Positions 10,455-22,050 of a DNA stretch of 64,000 nt are shown here, in pieces. The position numbers and the translations under genes were made by a program. The stretch comes from Norana najaformis (Eukaryota > Annelida > Clitellata > Crassiclitellata > Hormogastridae): assembly GCA_964023275.1 (NCBI GenBank), contig OZ029917.1, positions 30,084,005 to 30,148,004 of the forward strand. The letters are read 5' to 3'. The notes below the pieces were generated by a model, which had not been told where the DNA came from, did not search any database, and saw only the letters and a program-made list of their open reading frames with translations. The number at the start of each line of letters is the position of its first letter. Position 1 is the first letter of the stretch.

Positions 10455-11250
10455 AATGTCACACCAGTCCATCTGCCGCCTTCATCTATATTGACCATGC
10501 TAGCTTGCTTGATCATCTTGAATAATGGTTTGGTGTATTTGCCCCTAAATGGGTTTCAGTCATTGTTTTACTGCCTGCATTCAATCTATCTTCATCAGTG
10601 GAGCACTGTCAGACCGTAAGATGTAAACACAAAACTGAATATAAAACCACAAAATTACACAGTTGGCACTCACATGCCAAAGCACTAGCACCTACACTCA
10701 CCTGTAGCATTCATCAGGGGTCTGTTCTTGGCCCTTTACCTTTCTCTTGTACACCACCCCAATAAGTACTTTACTGAGTCAGAGCGGTCTGAAACACCAT
10801 CTATACGCTGACAACACTCAACTCTACATTTTCATTTGATAATTCCTCATCTTCCAGCTCTCTTGCCCTGTTGTTTGACATTTTTAGCCGAGTTTAGTCT
10901 TGGCTAGCAGAAAATTGACTGTTGACATTTAAATCTGTGTTTCTCCTTTTTGGAACTTCTCAGCAACTTAACTGATTTAACTCTTTGAATTCTGTCAACC
11001 TAGGCTATACTGTCCTGCACCGCAGCTGTTCATCCCACAATTTGGGCGTTTTTGCATTTGACTCCAACCTGTCATTTATTGAACCCATTAACTCTCATGG
11101 GCCTGCACACTACCATACCTGGAATTTCCATAGGATTAAGCACCATATTTTGTTTCTGCCCTGATTTGTTTGGCTAATGCCCTGGTCTTCTACTGCAACT
11201 TCCTTCTTACTGGCATTTCTAAAGCTGACTTAATGAAGCTTCAAAGAGGC
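10455..11250 (+). mobile_element. LINE C, CR1/L2 reverse transcriptase fragment
   Basis: A decayed fragment closely related to LINE A covers the region from before GSVLGPLPFS through HLYADNTQLYIF, WLAENXLLTFKS and SCSSHNLGVF to a DFCNFLLTGISKADLMKLQR-like end. It lacks the 5' and 3' ends. An extra 80-85 bp at about 10615-10700 interrupts the homology. It sits in the loop between the two arms of an inverted repeat. Confidence 0.75.
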
Positions 11251-11317
11251 AAATGAGTTCACTGAGAAAGAAAACCAGCGTGGATTGGAGCATCCACTTT
11301 TGAGGCTTTGACTAGTT

Positions 11318-11630
11318 TAGCAGCCTACTGAGTTCTTGTGTTACCACCAACACATGAACATCTTCTCAGATCCAAGAACTGAAGGATTTATTCCTGCAGT
11401 TCTCATTTAGAAAACAAAGACTAGCTTACCTCAGTGCAAATCAAGGTTGTCAGTAACAACAACCAAGAGAGGAGTGAAGCTGATCCAGGATTATAACTCA
11501 AAATTTGACAAATGATGAACAGAAAAACCAGAATTTACTGCAAGCTGTTCAGAAATATTGCCGCAGATTTCCTGACTCCAAGAAGCCTGTTGGCCAGTCT
11601 AGAAAACATACAGAATACCAATCTGAGCTG
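11318..11630 (+). repeat. Inverted repeat, right arm (unknown family)
   Basis: This is the partner of 10120-10412 in opposite orientation. It carries TTGTGTTACCACCAACAC and KYCRRFPDSKK-like coding remnants. The spacing between the arms, about 0.9 kb, is filled by LINE C. Confidence 0.6.
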
Positions 11631-12499
11631 TTGCTGCCCTGAACACTGGCAAAGATACGATATGTCATAGCTCAAGGCTGGCAAGTTTGTCATTGCATTT
11701 GCAGATTGTTGACTTACTACTTTATTACAGTAACCTAATTGATAGTTTTAGTCATACTAAAATACATAATTTGTTATGTTTGTGTACTGATATATAGTAT
11801 ACTCAGAAATCTTCGATCGACTTGTGCAACCCTAAATATGGTTCAATTTGACTGAAACTTTCACCTTGTCAGGTTTTTAATAGATGCAGACTATAAAGTG
11901 GGTTCCAACATGGAACTTTAAAAAAATTTGTTGGACCACCCTAATACATACATGCATGCATACATTGCTGCATGCTGGAACAAGTAGGCTCGTAGTCATA
12001 CTGGGTAGAATCAGCACACAACGTTCTATGGTTTAAAATCTTTCTATTCGCGATAGTATCAAACACTCGACTCCAAAAACGGTAACTGACATTCGATATT
12101 CGATTCTCAACTCACGATTCACCTCAGCAGTTTAGGCTCTCTCTCTTATATCCTTTCTTCAACCTACAAGACAACACTTCTCCAGACACTCCTTCAGCCA
12201 TACCTTCAACACAGGTGCTTAAGCACTTGCTACTATCAGACTGTTGCATAGACACCTGTCTCCATCAGACACAAACCCTTCCCGCTCACATGTCCTTGCA
12301 ACAACATACATACATACATGCATACATACATATATGTATACATGGACAAATTATGGTAATATTTAGTGCAAATAATTCTTCTAACATCTGGAACACTGAT
12401 AGTTGTATGTTAATTGGGTGACTGAATTGCTTTGAACAGAAACAGAAGGGCTAGGTTTTGATGTTTGTTTAATGCTTCATCTTGTTTCATTTTGTTAAG
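11631..12499. other. Non-coding DNA before the first DAPP1 exon
   Basis: AT-rich sequence with short ACAT/ATGC simple repeats at 11946-11970 and 12304-12345. The end has a T-rich tract and an AG acceptor (12498-12499) leading into the SH2 exon. Confidence 0.5.
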
Positions 12500-12633
12500 G
12501 GCAAAAGACTCTGTAAAACATTATCCAGTTATGTTTGATGGGACACAGTTCAAATTTGGGATGCTGACATTTTCCCATTTTGACAAGTTCCTTCAGCATT
12601 TTGAAGATCAACCATTGTTAGCTGGAGAATCAG
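12500..12633 (+). CDS. DAPP1: DAPP1-like exon, C-terminal half of SH2 domain
   Basis: The exon encodes AKDSVKHYPVMFDG, then QFKFGMLTFSHFDKFLQHF and QPLLAGESG. From memory this aligns closely with mammalian DAPP1 (AKDSVKHFHV, FKFGFNEFSS, HFANQPLIGSETG). SH2 domains bind phosphotyrosine, and this is the half after the FLVR arginine. The acceptor is TTAAG (12498-12499) and the donor GTATGC (12634). The first G completes an Arg codon from an upstream exon (phase 2), and the last G joins the next exon to give Gly. The exon with the WYHG and FLVR motifs was not found and may lie outside the window. Confidence 0.9.
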
Positions 12634-12639
12634 GTATGC

Positions 12640-14560
12640 TATAATTTTTGTTCTTGAAAGCTTTTAAAAATGCATTTTACCATCTAGTAATAACTATGTT
12701 AAATTTATTAAAACTTTTTGAAAAGTACTATCTATTCTATTTTGTCACCCATTCAGTGTTAAGTGTATAAAAATCAAGTTCAACATGACTCCTCCAGGGT
12801 ATGTGACCAGACACGACCACTGTTCTGCCTCTGGAAGAACAGGCGGAAACAGTGGTCTGGCGATCATCCACCATGAGACGCTCATGGTCAGAACTCATCA
12901 TCTTCAGAACATGGTAACAACTAACAGTTTCCACTTCCAAGCCGTTTGAACCATCACCTTTAACTTCTCCTTCCTCTTCATTAACACCTACCGATGGCCA
13001 GATTCAAATGTTAATGACTGTAACCCCTCTATCTTCCTCTCTCGTGTCTAGGTGTTGGTGACTATTAGTTACAGCCACTTACTTACTAAGGGTCCTTACT
13101 AGCTTGCTTAGCAAGTAAGTAGATATACAAGCTAATCGGGGTTAGTCACCTTATATGATAATTATAGACCTGACTTAAATTAGCATGTTATATTGTTATA
13201 CCTTGTGGAAATTGTAATGTTGTTACAGTGGCTCGTTGTTTCCACAACCATATTATACAATGATTTGTGATTTAACAAAGTAATTCAAAGTCACTTGTTG
13301 AAATCAATCAATATTTTGTAGTGTCAAAGTCTTAATTAATACCTTAATTAAGGCCAGCTTCTTAATCAAAGCCTAAACCTACTGACCTAACCTCCCACAT
13401 ATTTGGATGGCCATATTACTCCCGTTTCTTGATTCTTTGATGAAGTCTTTAACTGATTCACTGTGTGATCTCAGTCTGTTTATCTCCACGAAGGAATGGA
13501 TGAATTGTCACTCACCACTGCTTGCAACTTTGTGAACAACTCCGCTCAAGACAACGACATACGTCGTAGATCGGACGATAGGTATTTGAAGTTTGCTCCT
13601 TGCATGCCAAGGAAAGAAATCGTTATATCCACGACGTTCGCACCTAACCGTACAAGGGGCGACTCCTCGACGATATACGATGGTACGATGCAGTCAAAGA
13701 TGTAGATCTTAACTGGCAATCGGCTTATATTGATAAGTCCGAACGAACTCAATTCTCACAGACTAAATCCAAGCCTTCAGACATTAGTTTCACAATTTAA
13801 ACTATGTCCTTACATGACGATACCCATGCTGAGCATCTGTGACATGAGCCTTCATCCGCTCATAACACGAACGCAGTTCGACTTAACAATAGTCTGTAAC
13901 TGCCAATTCTCTTCTCCGAGTTACGCTAGAATGCGACGAGGACCTTTCCTGTCCAACATCCAGACGTCAACTGACTACCACAACGGTTTTCACATCGAGT
14001 GTTCGGCATCATGCAATGTTTCTATTGGCCGAGATGATTGTCTGCGATTTTCACCTATCTTTTGAGTAGTTTCATAGTTCTTCCATGAAATATTCGTCTG
14101 CTCAGATATTTGCAGTAGATAAGAAGTCGCAACTACGGCATCACCTCATTGGCTAACTACTTCCTGTAGCAATGTGTCGCCACTGGTTAAAAATCACACA
14201 CGGTCAAATTGTGATTGGCTGGCAGTCCAAAGATCAGTTTGAAATATCGTCCGCATTGTTTCACAAACTATGGCAAATTGTGATCAAAGTAATCCATCGA
14301 CATCCAAGTTGATTGCCCGTAAAATTATTTCAGACAATCATCTTATATTCCCCGTAGTTAATAGATTTTTAGCATCTACGCTGGGCTTGCTATTTTTATT
14401 AGTTAAAACATCTAAAGCCGGCCGAACATTTAAGTAAGTAATCACGTTAGTCAGTGCAAACTCTTATTTCTAACACGCGTAGACATGTCAGTAATACACA
14501 CAGTTAATATAACAGTAAATTCTATTGAAATTGCTAAACACGGCGAGAATATACATAGAC
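12640..14560. other. Intron, unassigned
   Basis: This is the first part of an 11.8-kb intron. Short open frames exist (for example 13496-13705 and 13730-14065) but none resembles a known protein. A small palindromic cluster around ACTTACTTACTAAGG / GCTTAGCAAGTAAGT lies at 13077-13122. Confidence 0.4.
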
Positions 14561-14564
14561 TCAG

Positions 14565-17130
14565 TCTACAATGACTTCTACTGTGATTGGCAGCGACCAT
14601 CTCATTATCTGCGGTGACTTTAACTGCCCTGGAAATACGTCATCCAGTATCAGTGACAATCTAATCACTGTACTTGATGTCTTCGGTTTGAAGCAGCTCG
14701 TGTCAGGTCCAACACGTACTGGGCCGAGCGGTGCAAGTCTGCTCGATTTAGTCATTTCTGGAGCGAGTTGAGCACCGATCAAGAACGTACAGGTATGCAG
14801 CAGCCACGGACTGTCCAACCACAGTCTAGTAAAGTGGATGGTGGCTAGATGCCTTAAAAAGAGGCATTCAATTACGATCGTCTACCGAAAGCTGAAAACT
14901 CGATCTTGACTCCTTCCGACAAGCATTAATCAATTCGCCACTGCTTTTGGCCTCTGATAACACCTGTGACAAGTTTGCTCGTCAGGTAGACAATGTTGTC
15001 ACTGACATCCTGGATCAATTGGCTCTGCTCAGAAAACTCACGAAGTGTCCTGGAAGGAAGATCAATCGCTGGCTGTCATCCAAAGCTACAGAAGCAAAAC
15101 AACTTTGAAGATGCCTAGAAAGGTGATGGAAAGCTACCAACGATGAACTTGTCCGCCGAGCATGTAGGTCAGCATGCCAGAACGCCAACAAACTAATCGA
15201 TGAAGCACACCAACAACATTACAGTAATGCCATATTGGAAAGCCTAATGGATCTTGGCAACAGTGGTCTGCAGTGAAGGATGTACTGCATTCCACAGCGC
15301 CATTCTGAGGTTTTACTGACTGAAGAATGTAAGAAACATTGTGCCAGTTTCTCAGATTTTTTCATTAATAAGATCAAGTCTGTTAAGGCATTGATTGCCA
15401 AGCAGCTGTCCAGACAGTCCATGGACCCTCTTGCATAAAATAGGGACCATGTCGGTACACATGTCGACGACCTCAAACCTGTAGATGTTGTGGAAATCTT
15501 CAAACTACTGTCATCCTTATCTGGAAAATCATCTCTGATGGATGCATTCCCATCGTCTCTTTAAAGTCATGTGCAGATGTGTTTACTTCAGTCGTCATTC
15601 ATCTGTGGACGGTTTCCAGCCTGCTACACATCTGCCTCTGTTGCACCTCTGCTGAAGAAGGAAGGTCTTGATCCAGATGATTCTTCCAACTATAGGCCAA
15701 TCTCAAACTTACATACACTGTTGAAAATTTTGGAACGTGTCTTCCTTGCTCGTCTCTTGCCCCATGTTAATAACTCCTGTAATTTCAACAGTCATCATTC
15801 AGCTTACCATGGGCATCACTCGACTGAAACGGCCTTATTGAAGATCCTTGATGATGTCTATGCTGCTGCAGGATGACATCAACCCACTCTACTTATCAGC
15901 CCTGACCTCTCTGCTGCCTTCGATTGACAAAGCAACACTCATCGTGAGGTTGCAGAAGACGTTTGGCATTAGGGGTGCCGCACTGGATTGGATCTGTAGT
16001 TACCTGATGGACCGGTCACAACACGTCAGCATTGGATCAGCAAGGTCGCAGCCGTCTACTTGTGCATATGGCATCCCACAAGGGTCGGTCCTTGACCCGA
16101 TTCTTTTCGCGCTATATGACCAGTCACAACACGTCAGCATTGGATCAGCAAGGTCGCAGCCGTCTACTTGTGCATATGGCATCCCACAAGGGTCGGTCCT
16201 TGACCCGATTCTTTTCGCGCTATATGTGGCTCCAGTTGCTTGTGTCATTTCTGCACACAGCATTTGTCATCACTAGTATGCCGATGACACACAACTGTAC
16301 ATAGCACTCGATCACACTGACCCCAACACTAACAATCAAACAAGTTGTTGTTCTTGACACTTCTTCATCAACAAAATCGATTGAGGACCTAAAAACAGTC
16401 AACAATGTGGGTGTGGACATTTCGTTATCAGAAACATTTAGAGTCTTGGGGTAACACTTGACCCTAAACTGACATTTAATCAGCACATCACCCCTGTCTG
16501 CAATGCATCGTATTACCACATAAAAGCCATGCGTCTTGTTTGATCATGCTTGCCACCGGAGCTCATGAAGACAGTCGCTTGTAGTGTAGTCAGAGCAAAA
16601 CTCGACTACTGTAATTCATTGCTGTATGGCTCTACAAAGTCTAACATCGCCAAACTGCAATGTGTCCAAAACTCGTTAGCCCATCTGGTGACAGGAATCT
16701 GAAGGTTTGATCACATCACTCCTGTACTGGTAAATCTACATTGGCTGCCTGTCAGTTCCAGAATCACCTACTAGATAGCTCTCCTTACACATAAGACTCT
16801 TTCGACCAAATCAATCAGCTTACCTGTCATCATCCTTACAGCGACCAGCCATTTAAATCTCTGTGATTAGCTACACAAAGCCTTCTATCTTTCCCTGACA
16901 TCAGAGACTATCGGTCTGATTTCTCATGATGCAGATTCAGCAATTCTGCACCAGCCATATGGAACAGTCTTTCTCTTTACATTACTCATAACAATATCTC
17001 ACTAGACATATTTGTAAAGCGGCTTAAGGCCTATGTATCGTCTTGCTTTTGTTGTCTGACCGCTATGACCCACCCATGCCTGTGATTCCTTGCTCAGTCG
17101 ATGGACATATGGCGTGTTGACAAATGCATT
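14565..17130 (+). mobile_element. LINE D, 5'-truncated CR1-like LINE
   Basis: It begins inside the endonuclease domain (HLIICGDFNCPG, LKQLVSGPTRTG, LLDLVIS) and continues through linker and reverse transcriptase (PLLKKEGLDPDDSSNYRPISNL, FNSHHSAYHGHHSTETALL, YGIPQGSVLDPILFALY, YADDTQLYIALD in a changed frame). The C-terminal part at 16590-17040 includes LDYCNSLLYGS-like and HWLPVSSRITY-like stretches. The 3' end is near 17130. Codon content and endonuclease sequence differ from LINE A, so it is another family. Several stops and frameshifts break it. Confidence 0.8.
16010..16225 (+). repeat. 108-bp in-frame tandem duplication inside LINE D
   Basis: Two units (16010-16117 and 16118-16225) are identical except for one or very few bases near the start. 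Each encodes 36 residues including YGIPQGSVLDPILFALY, a core reverse transcriptase motif. The near identity inside an otherwise decayed element means the duplication is recent. Confidence 0.95.
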
Positions 17131-17265
17131 ACTTACTTATTTATATAAACTGCCAAGAAGTTATCCAAATGACATAAATTTTTTTGTGACACCCAGTAAT
17201 TTGTAAAATCGTGAAAGTTTGCAGTTTAAATCTTTTTCTGCCGGATATTTATAGATAGGCCTTAT

Positions 17266-17594
17266 GGGTCATCCATAAAGGACATCTGCAAAGAGGAGGC
17301 AGGAGGGGTCACCCAAATGCAGACAAGGGGTGGGGTTATGCCCAATGTGGACATCCTCATCTGAATTTGGAACATACAATTATTCCAGTACAGACTGTGC
17401 CTAAAGTACCAACTTCAGTTGGACAACAACAGTCTGTACTGATTAGAGCAGTATCAAAGTACCTGACCCATGGCACAGTTAAGTTGAAGTGCAGATGTCA
17501 GCAAGGGGACAGAGGAAGGTAATGCTAAATGCGGACAAGGGAGGGAGGTGTCCAGAGCAGGTATTTTTTTGCAAACATCTCTTATGGATGACCC
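17266..17594. mobile_element. MITE-like element with GGGTCATCC inverted ends
   Basis: The left end GGGTCATCCATAAAGGACAT and the right end, reverse-complemented GGGTCATCCATAAGAGATGT, form terminal inverted repeats of about 27 bp. The element is about 330 bp with no coding capacity. Inside, two direct copies of an AAATGCRGACAAGGG motif occur near each end. It is a non-autonomous DNA transposon of uncertain superfamily. Confidence 0.8.
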
Positions 17595-17599
17595 CATAT

Positions 17600-19700
17600 T
17601 CTGGCCTTTGCCAGATTTCTTTTGGGATTTTGTTCCCTTTTTGGCCCTTAAAGATTAAACATTATATATCATCAAACTCTGAAGATAGAGCTAAAGTGTA
17701 AGCACAAAACTTTGTAAAGTTGGATTCTGAACAGGTATACATATAATTTATTTGTTGTATATGCTTGTATTTTTCTATATAGAAGTTTGAACAGCTGACA
17801 TCACTAAAAACTTCATTATTGTCAATTAAGAAGCACCAAATTAGTTATCAAAATTGACTGTAAATTATGTTTATATCTGTTCTATTACAAGGTTTTCAAG
17901 TTTCCTATAAACATACATAACCAATAAAGTGTTATTTATGTGGCTTTTTTGGTTTATATACACACACTGAAATTTGTACAGCGTTTGAATGCAACCACAC
18001 TTTCATCTACACTCGCTTCACAGTTTAGATGGTAAGCAGTTTTCCAGGTGGCAATGAGGTGAGTGAGGAGTGGGCAGACTTTGTACAGATGATCATATGC
18101 TGGGTTGTCAGAAGGCAAGCAGTTGGCATTGTTATTGAGGTCCCAGGTCTTTGTTTACGAGCCAAAACAATTTGTTTTGGTAACAGTGTGATCCAAAGAA
18201 TTGAGAGAAAAAAGTGCTAAAATATTTCACACTCAGTCAACTAGTTGATGTGAACAAGCAGACTGACACATTCCATAAAATCTTTCAAGGAATTTATGTA
18301 ATTCTAACTGATCCAGCACTACCATCCCAAATTTTGTCCTAAGATTCATTGGGAGGGTCCAAAGGTTCACTAGTTTCAAAGCTAATAATCACACTAAAAC
18401 TTTCAATGCCCCTCTGAGTAGCTGTATCAAAACGCTCAAAGCCTTCGTCCGAGTTCAGTTCTCCAAAAATCGAAAATCATTGTCTTCATTGGCCATGGCA
18501 ATCAATAACTAGTGAGTAACTGTGAGAAAATTACTGACTTTCAGCTCTAATATCTCCACAACCATCCTGCATGTGTATGAATGATCAATGGGAAAACTGT
18601 AGCTTATTTATTGCTGTAATTAATGCTGCACTTATTTACATAGGACAAATATGGGTACCATAACTTCCGACCACTTTAGTATGCACACCTATAATATTGC
18701 AATTCTGCTCCTGTGGCACATGTGGAAGTTTTCCGATGTCGCAATTTGCGCCTGTGGTGGGCAAAGGGTTGAATGATAGGAAATTATGAGAGTAAATGAA
18801 ATGCATAAATATGAGAAAATTTAAATGAAACATTTCAGTGCAGGCAGCCCGACATGGAAGCAGTAAGAGCGCCAGCATGACTGCTGCATTGGAAGATGAG
18901 TAGGAAGAGGATAACAAAGAAGGTGAGCAAACAAAAAATCAAAAGCAAATGAGAAAGAGGGAAGTCCAGTATCACTTGCAGCTGCAGTTAAGAAAACGCT
19001 AGAAATGAAAGCAACCTCTACTGAGGTGGGAATTTTGAAGCCAATGAAGGGTGCAGAAATGCATGTCAGGCAGTGGAAAACCTGCTGGACTATGAGGAAG
19101 TCGAGTTAAAATGTGGATGCAAAGTGCACATGATAACAGAGGCATGTTGAGCGAGAAAATCTAAAATGTATATGAATACAACTGTAGGTTATGTGGGAGA
19201 TCAGAAGGTTGTTCGGGATATGGGTTGCTTGCCAGTTGTTATGGCTAGGTGGTTAGTTAGAAATAATCAGTTGACTGGAAAGCATGAAGTTTTGCATCCT
19301 GATTGATAAAATGGTACGCACTGACGTCAGATCGGAAGAAAATGTTGGGGTGGATTTCTAAGTCAGCATATATAAATAGAAGTAGTTAAGTAGGCTGTAA
19401 CTAGGGCAATTTATTTTTAGTTAGAAGAAAATCCAAGTTTTATTTTAAGTGTGGAACCAATGTCATGGATTGTCCTGGTAGACAAAAGACCTATCTGTTG
19501 GTGTAAATATAACTGATATGAGATATTTTATAAGAATGTAGATCATAATATTAGCATGAATATAAATACATGTATAGTGGTCGATGGTCAGTTGATGGCT
19601 GTGGGGTTCAGAGGGGTCTTGGGATGGGCATGACATCTACCTACAGAGAACGGATAAAAAGACCAGGTGTGCGATCAGAAGGGCAGGCAGAAAGCCGAGT
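17600..19700. other. Intron, unassigned
   Basis: No coding similarity or clear repeat end is recognised. A TATATAAATA box-like sequence lies near 19370, without other evidence of a promoter. Confidence 0.4.
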
Positions 19701-19708
19701 CAATTTCG

Positions 19709-19910
19709 AAGGAGTCTTTGCAGAGGGATGTATTGCTGCCAAAGGATGTGTTGTTGCCGAGGGGCGTGTCATTACCAAGCGACTTGTCGTTGCAGAAGGA
19801 CGTGTTTTTGCTGAGAGGCTCATCATAGCGAAAGGACGTGTCATTGCTGAAGGATGTGTTGTCACAGGTATGTGTCGTTGCAGAAGAATGTGCTGTTGCC
19901 AAAGGGTGTA
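19709..19910 (+). repeat. 18-bp minisatellite encoding a hexapeptide repeat
   Basis: About eleven imperfect copies of an 18-bp unit near GGACGTGTCATTGCTGAA lie head to tail. Because 18 is a multiple of three, the + frame at 19570-19911 reads a repeated hexapeptide such as AEGRVI / AKGCVV. It lacks context for a real exon, and I treat it as a minisatellite in the intron. Confidence 0.85.
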
Positions 19911-20500
19911 GCCAGCGGCTACAAATTTGTTTCATGGACAGCCAGCAGAGGGTGTGAGCAACATGGCCTACCATCATTGTGGATACGTGTTGGGAAAGCA
20001 AAAAAGAAAAGATGAAGTTTGACATCGCGTCACCTAGCTCAGGACTTTTCTCACAATGGAAACCAAGAGTTATTTTTGGAGGGGACTTGGGAAGGGTATG
20101 GCCATCAACATGGGTTCTGAATGAAAATTAGACATCGATAACTCTCGTTTGTTGACTGTTCCTTTTAATATATATTTATATATATATTATATATATATTT
20201 ATTTATGCATTGCTAAGGTGACCATATGAGGCTTGAAGTAGTTACATGTCCTGACACTGCTGACAACCTCCCTGGCTAGGTGGGTCTTGGGCATAACTCA
20301 CCATCCCACGTAAACTGTAACACACGTGGACTGTTAAAAGCATTCCTAAAGTCCAGTTTGGCTAATATGGACCCTGCCTGCAGACAAGGGACTGTGACTA
20401 GTGCCAGAATGGAGAGTGTGTGCAAGCACTGAGAAAATGGAAACAAGCAAGAAAAAGCATACCAGTGAAAAACACAATTTTGCAGTCAAACAGATGTTAA

Positions 20501-20506
<6 letters not shown>

Positions 20507-20565
<59 letters not shown>

Positions 20566-20573
20566 CAACATAT
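20507..20573. repeat. (TA)n microsatellite
   Basis: An almost pure run of TA dinucleotides, broken once by TACATA. The shorter run at 20171-20203 is similar. Confidence 0.95.
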
Positions 20574-20635
20574 CCACCATCAGGCTCCATTCTTACCTTC
20601 TATGAACAAGTTTTGGTATTATTTTCACAATTACT

Positions 20636-20826
20636 TGTAATTGTAATTTGAGATTTATAAACTCAACAGAGGTGCTTCCAACCCAAAGGAGTAAAATCAC
20701 GGTTAAACAGTACAGTTTTCAGGTGCCTGCGGAACACTGAGAGGGGGAGAGAAAGGAGCTCAAGTCGCAATTCTCGAGGGAGACGATTCCAGCAAATGGG
20801 ACCAACGTAGGCAAAGCTTCTGAACT
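20636..20826 (-). mobile_element. L2-like LINE 3' end fragment
   Basis: It closely matches 2193-2407 in the same orientation, including GCCTGCGGAACACTGAGAGG and the start of the ATTACAATTAC tail. It is a minus-strand 3' end of the same LINE family, truncated at its 5' side. Confidence 0.85.
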
Positions 20827-20835
20827 GCCAGTACA

Positions 20836-21428
20836 AATGATCGTCTGCTGATTTGTGGCGACTTCATCTGGGTAGCATTGGGAATCATATTGTCGACACC
20901 TTACATAATTTAGCATCATGATTCGATCTTCAACAACATATTTTGACTCCAAGTTGCTGTGGAAATCTGCTGGATTTATTAATCACTGATAATCCTGCGA
21001 CAGCTGGAAATTTATGGGTAAGTGACATTGGCTGTACCTCTGACCACAGAGATGCTGGTACAGTGGCAGTAGTAGCCATTAAGTTGCATTTTCATATTGC
21101 CCATTCAAGCAGATCAACAGTCGAGTTTGAGCAGGCGCTGTTCAACACAGAACTGTTTTGAGAACCAGCCCAGATACCAGGTGCTTTTGTAGAGCAACTC
21201 TGCATTTGTTCTAAGGGTGCTGGATAAAGTTGCGCCTGTTCGTACCTGCTTTAGAAGACCTGCCAAGCCAATAACAAAATGGCTTTCTGAGGAAGCAGTG
21301 CACACCATGCGAGCTCACCATCTGGAACGTTGCTAGAGAAAAACTCTGCAGGACATTGTTCATTCTTTGACCGAGTTGCCTTCCAAAGATCATGCGGGGT
21401 GTCTGTTGGCTGCATTGTTCAGTCATGC
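20836..21428 (+). mobile_element. LINE E, endonuclease part
   Basis: RLLICGDF, LDLLITDN, ISDIGCTSDH-like and VEFEQALFN stretches match an APE endonuclease C-terminus and the linker that follows. Stops are present. The similarity ends at about 21428 and resumes at about 22051. Confidence 0.7.
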
Positions 21429-22050
21429 TTGGTGGGTTCTCATTTGCATACCTGGTGTCACGTGAAGCGTTTGTGTACAGCTGTTCTCTGGGGCAGGTAT
21501 TGATTAGCTGATGTTAGCCCAGGAGTGCACTGATGTGTGGACGTGTGCCTGTTGACTATGGGGAAGGGATGGAGCTGGCCTGTGGCTTGCTTCTTGATTG
21601 GCTAGTGCCTGTGTGGTGTACCCGCAGAGGCGGCTAGTTTTCGTGTCTTATTTCTTGCATTTTGATGAGCTGTATATATTGTTGTATTAGTCTAGGTTGT
21701 ACATTAGCAGACATGTCTAGACAAGTAGTCTGAGATTTGAATTAAGTCAGTGAGGTTGATTTTGAGAAGTGCTGACTGTGTGAAATTATCATTTAACAGT
21801 GACTGTTACTGTGTAGATGTGAAAAAGCATCATTCTGTTAATTAAAAAAATTTGACTTTGACATTAAAGAGGGGAGAAAAGAACTTGGTCTCCAATTTGT
21901 GAATTAGGGCCAATTTTGAGTCACAGAGTAAGGTTACAGTTCTAAATCCAGGGTAGGCATTGTAGGACGATTTCTGCACAATAGTCAGCATACACAGGAG
22001 CTGTATAGTTCGCCAACCACTTGGACAAGTTACTCTTTGTCAGCCTAGAA
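21429..22050. other. Unidentified insert inside LINE E
   Basis: About 620 bp interrupts LINE E between its linker segments. It has a TGTATATATTG box, G/T-rich stretches and no coding similarity. The ends were not resolved, so its class is open. A solitary long terminal repeat is possible but unproven. Confidence 0.4.

Noticed and set aside
13496-14065. Possible host exons (69 and 111 codons)
   Set aside because: No protein similarity, no convincing splice sites in phase with the DAPP1 exons, and overlapping frames on the other strand.
19709-19910. CRISPR-like array
   Set aside because: Units are contiguous without spacers and the setting is animal DNA. The same holds for the arrays at 51834-52200 and 58675-59265.
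21429-22050. Solitary long terminal repeat inside LINE E
   Set aside because: A TATA-like box is present, but no clear TG..CA borders or flanking duplication could be fixed, so it stays unclassified.
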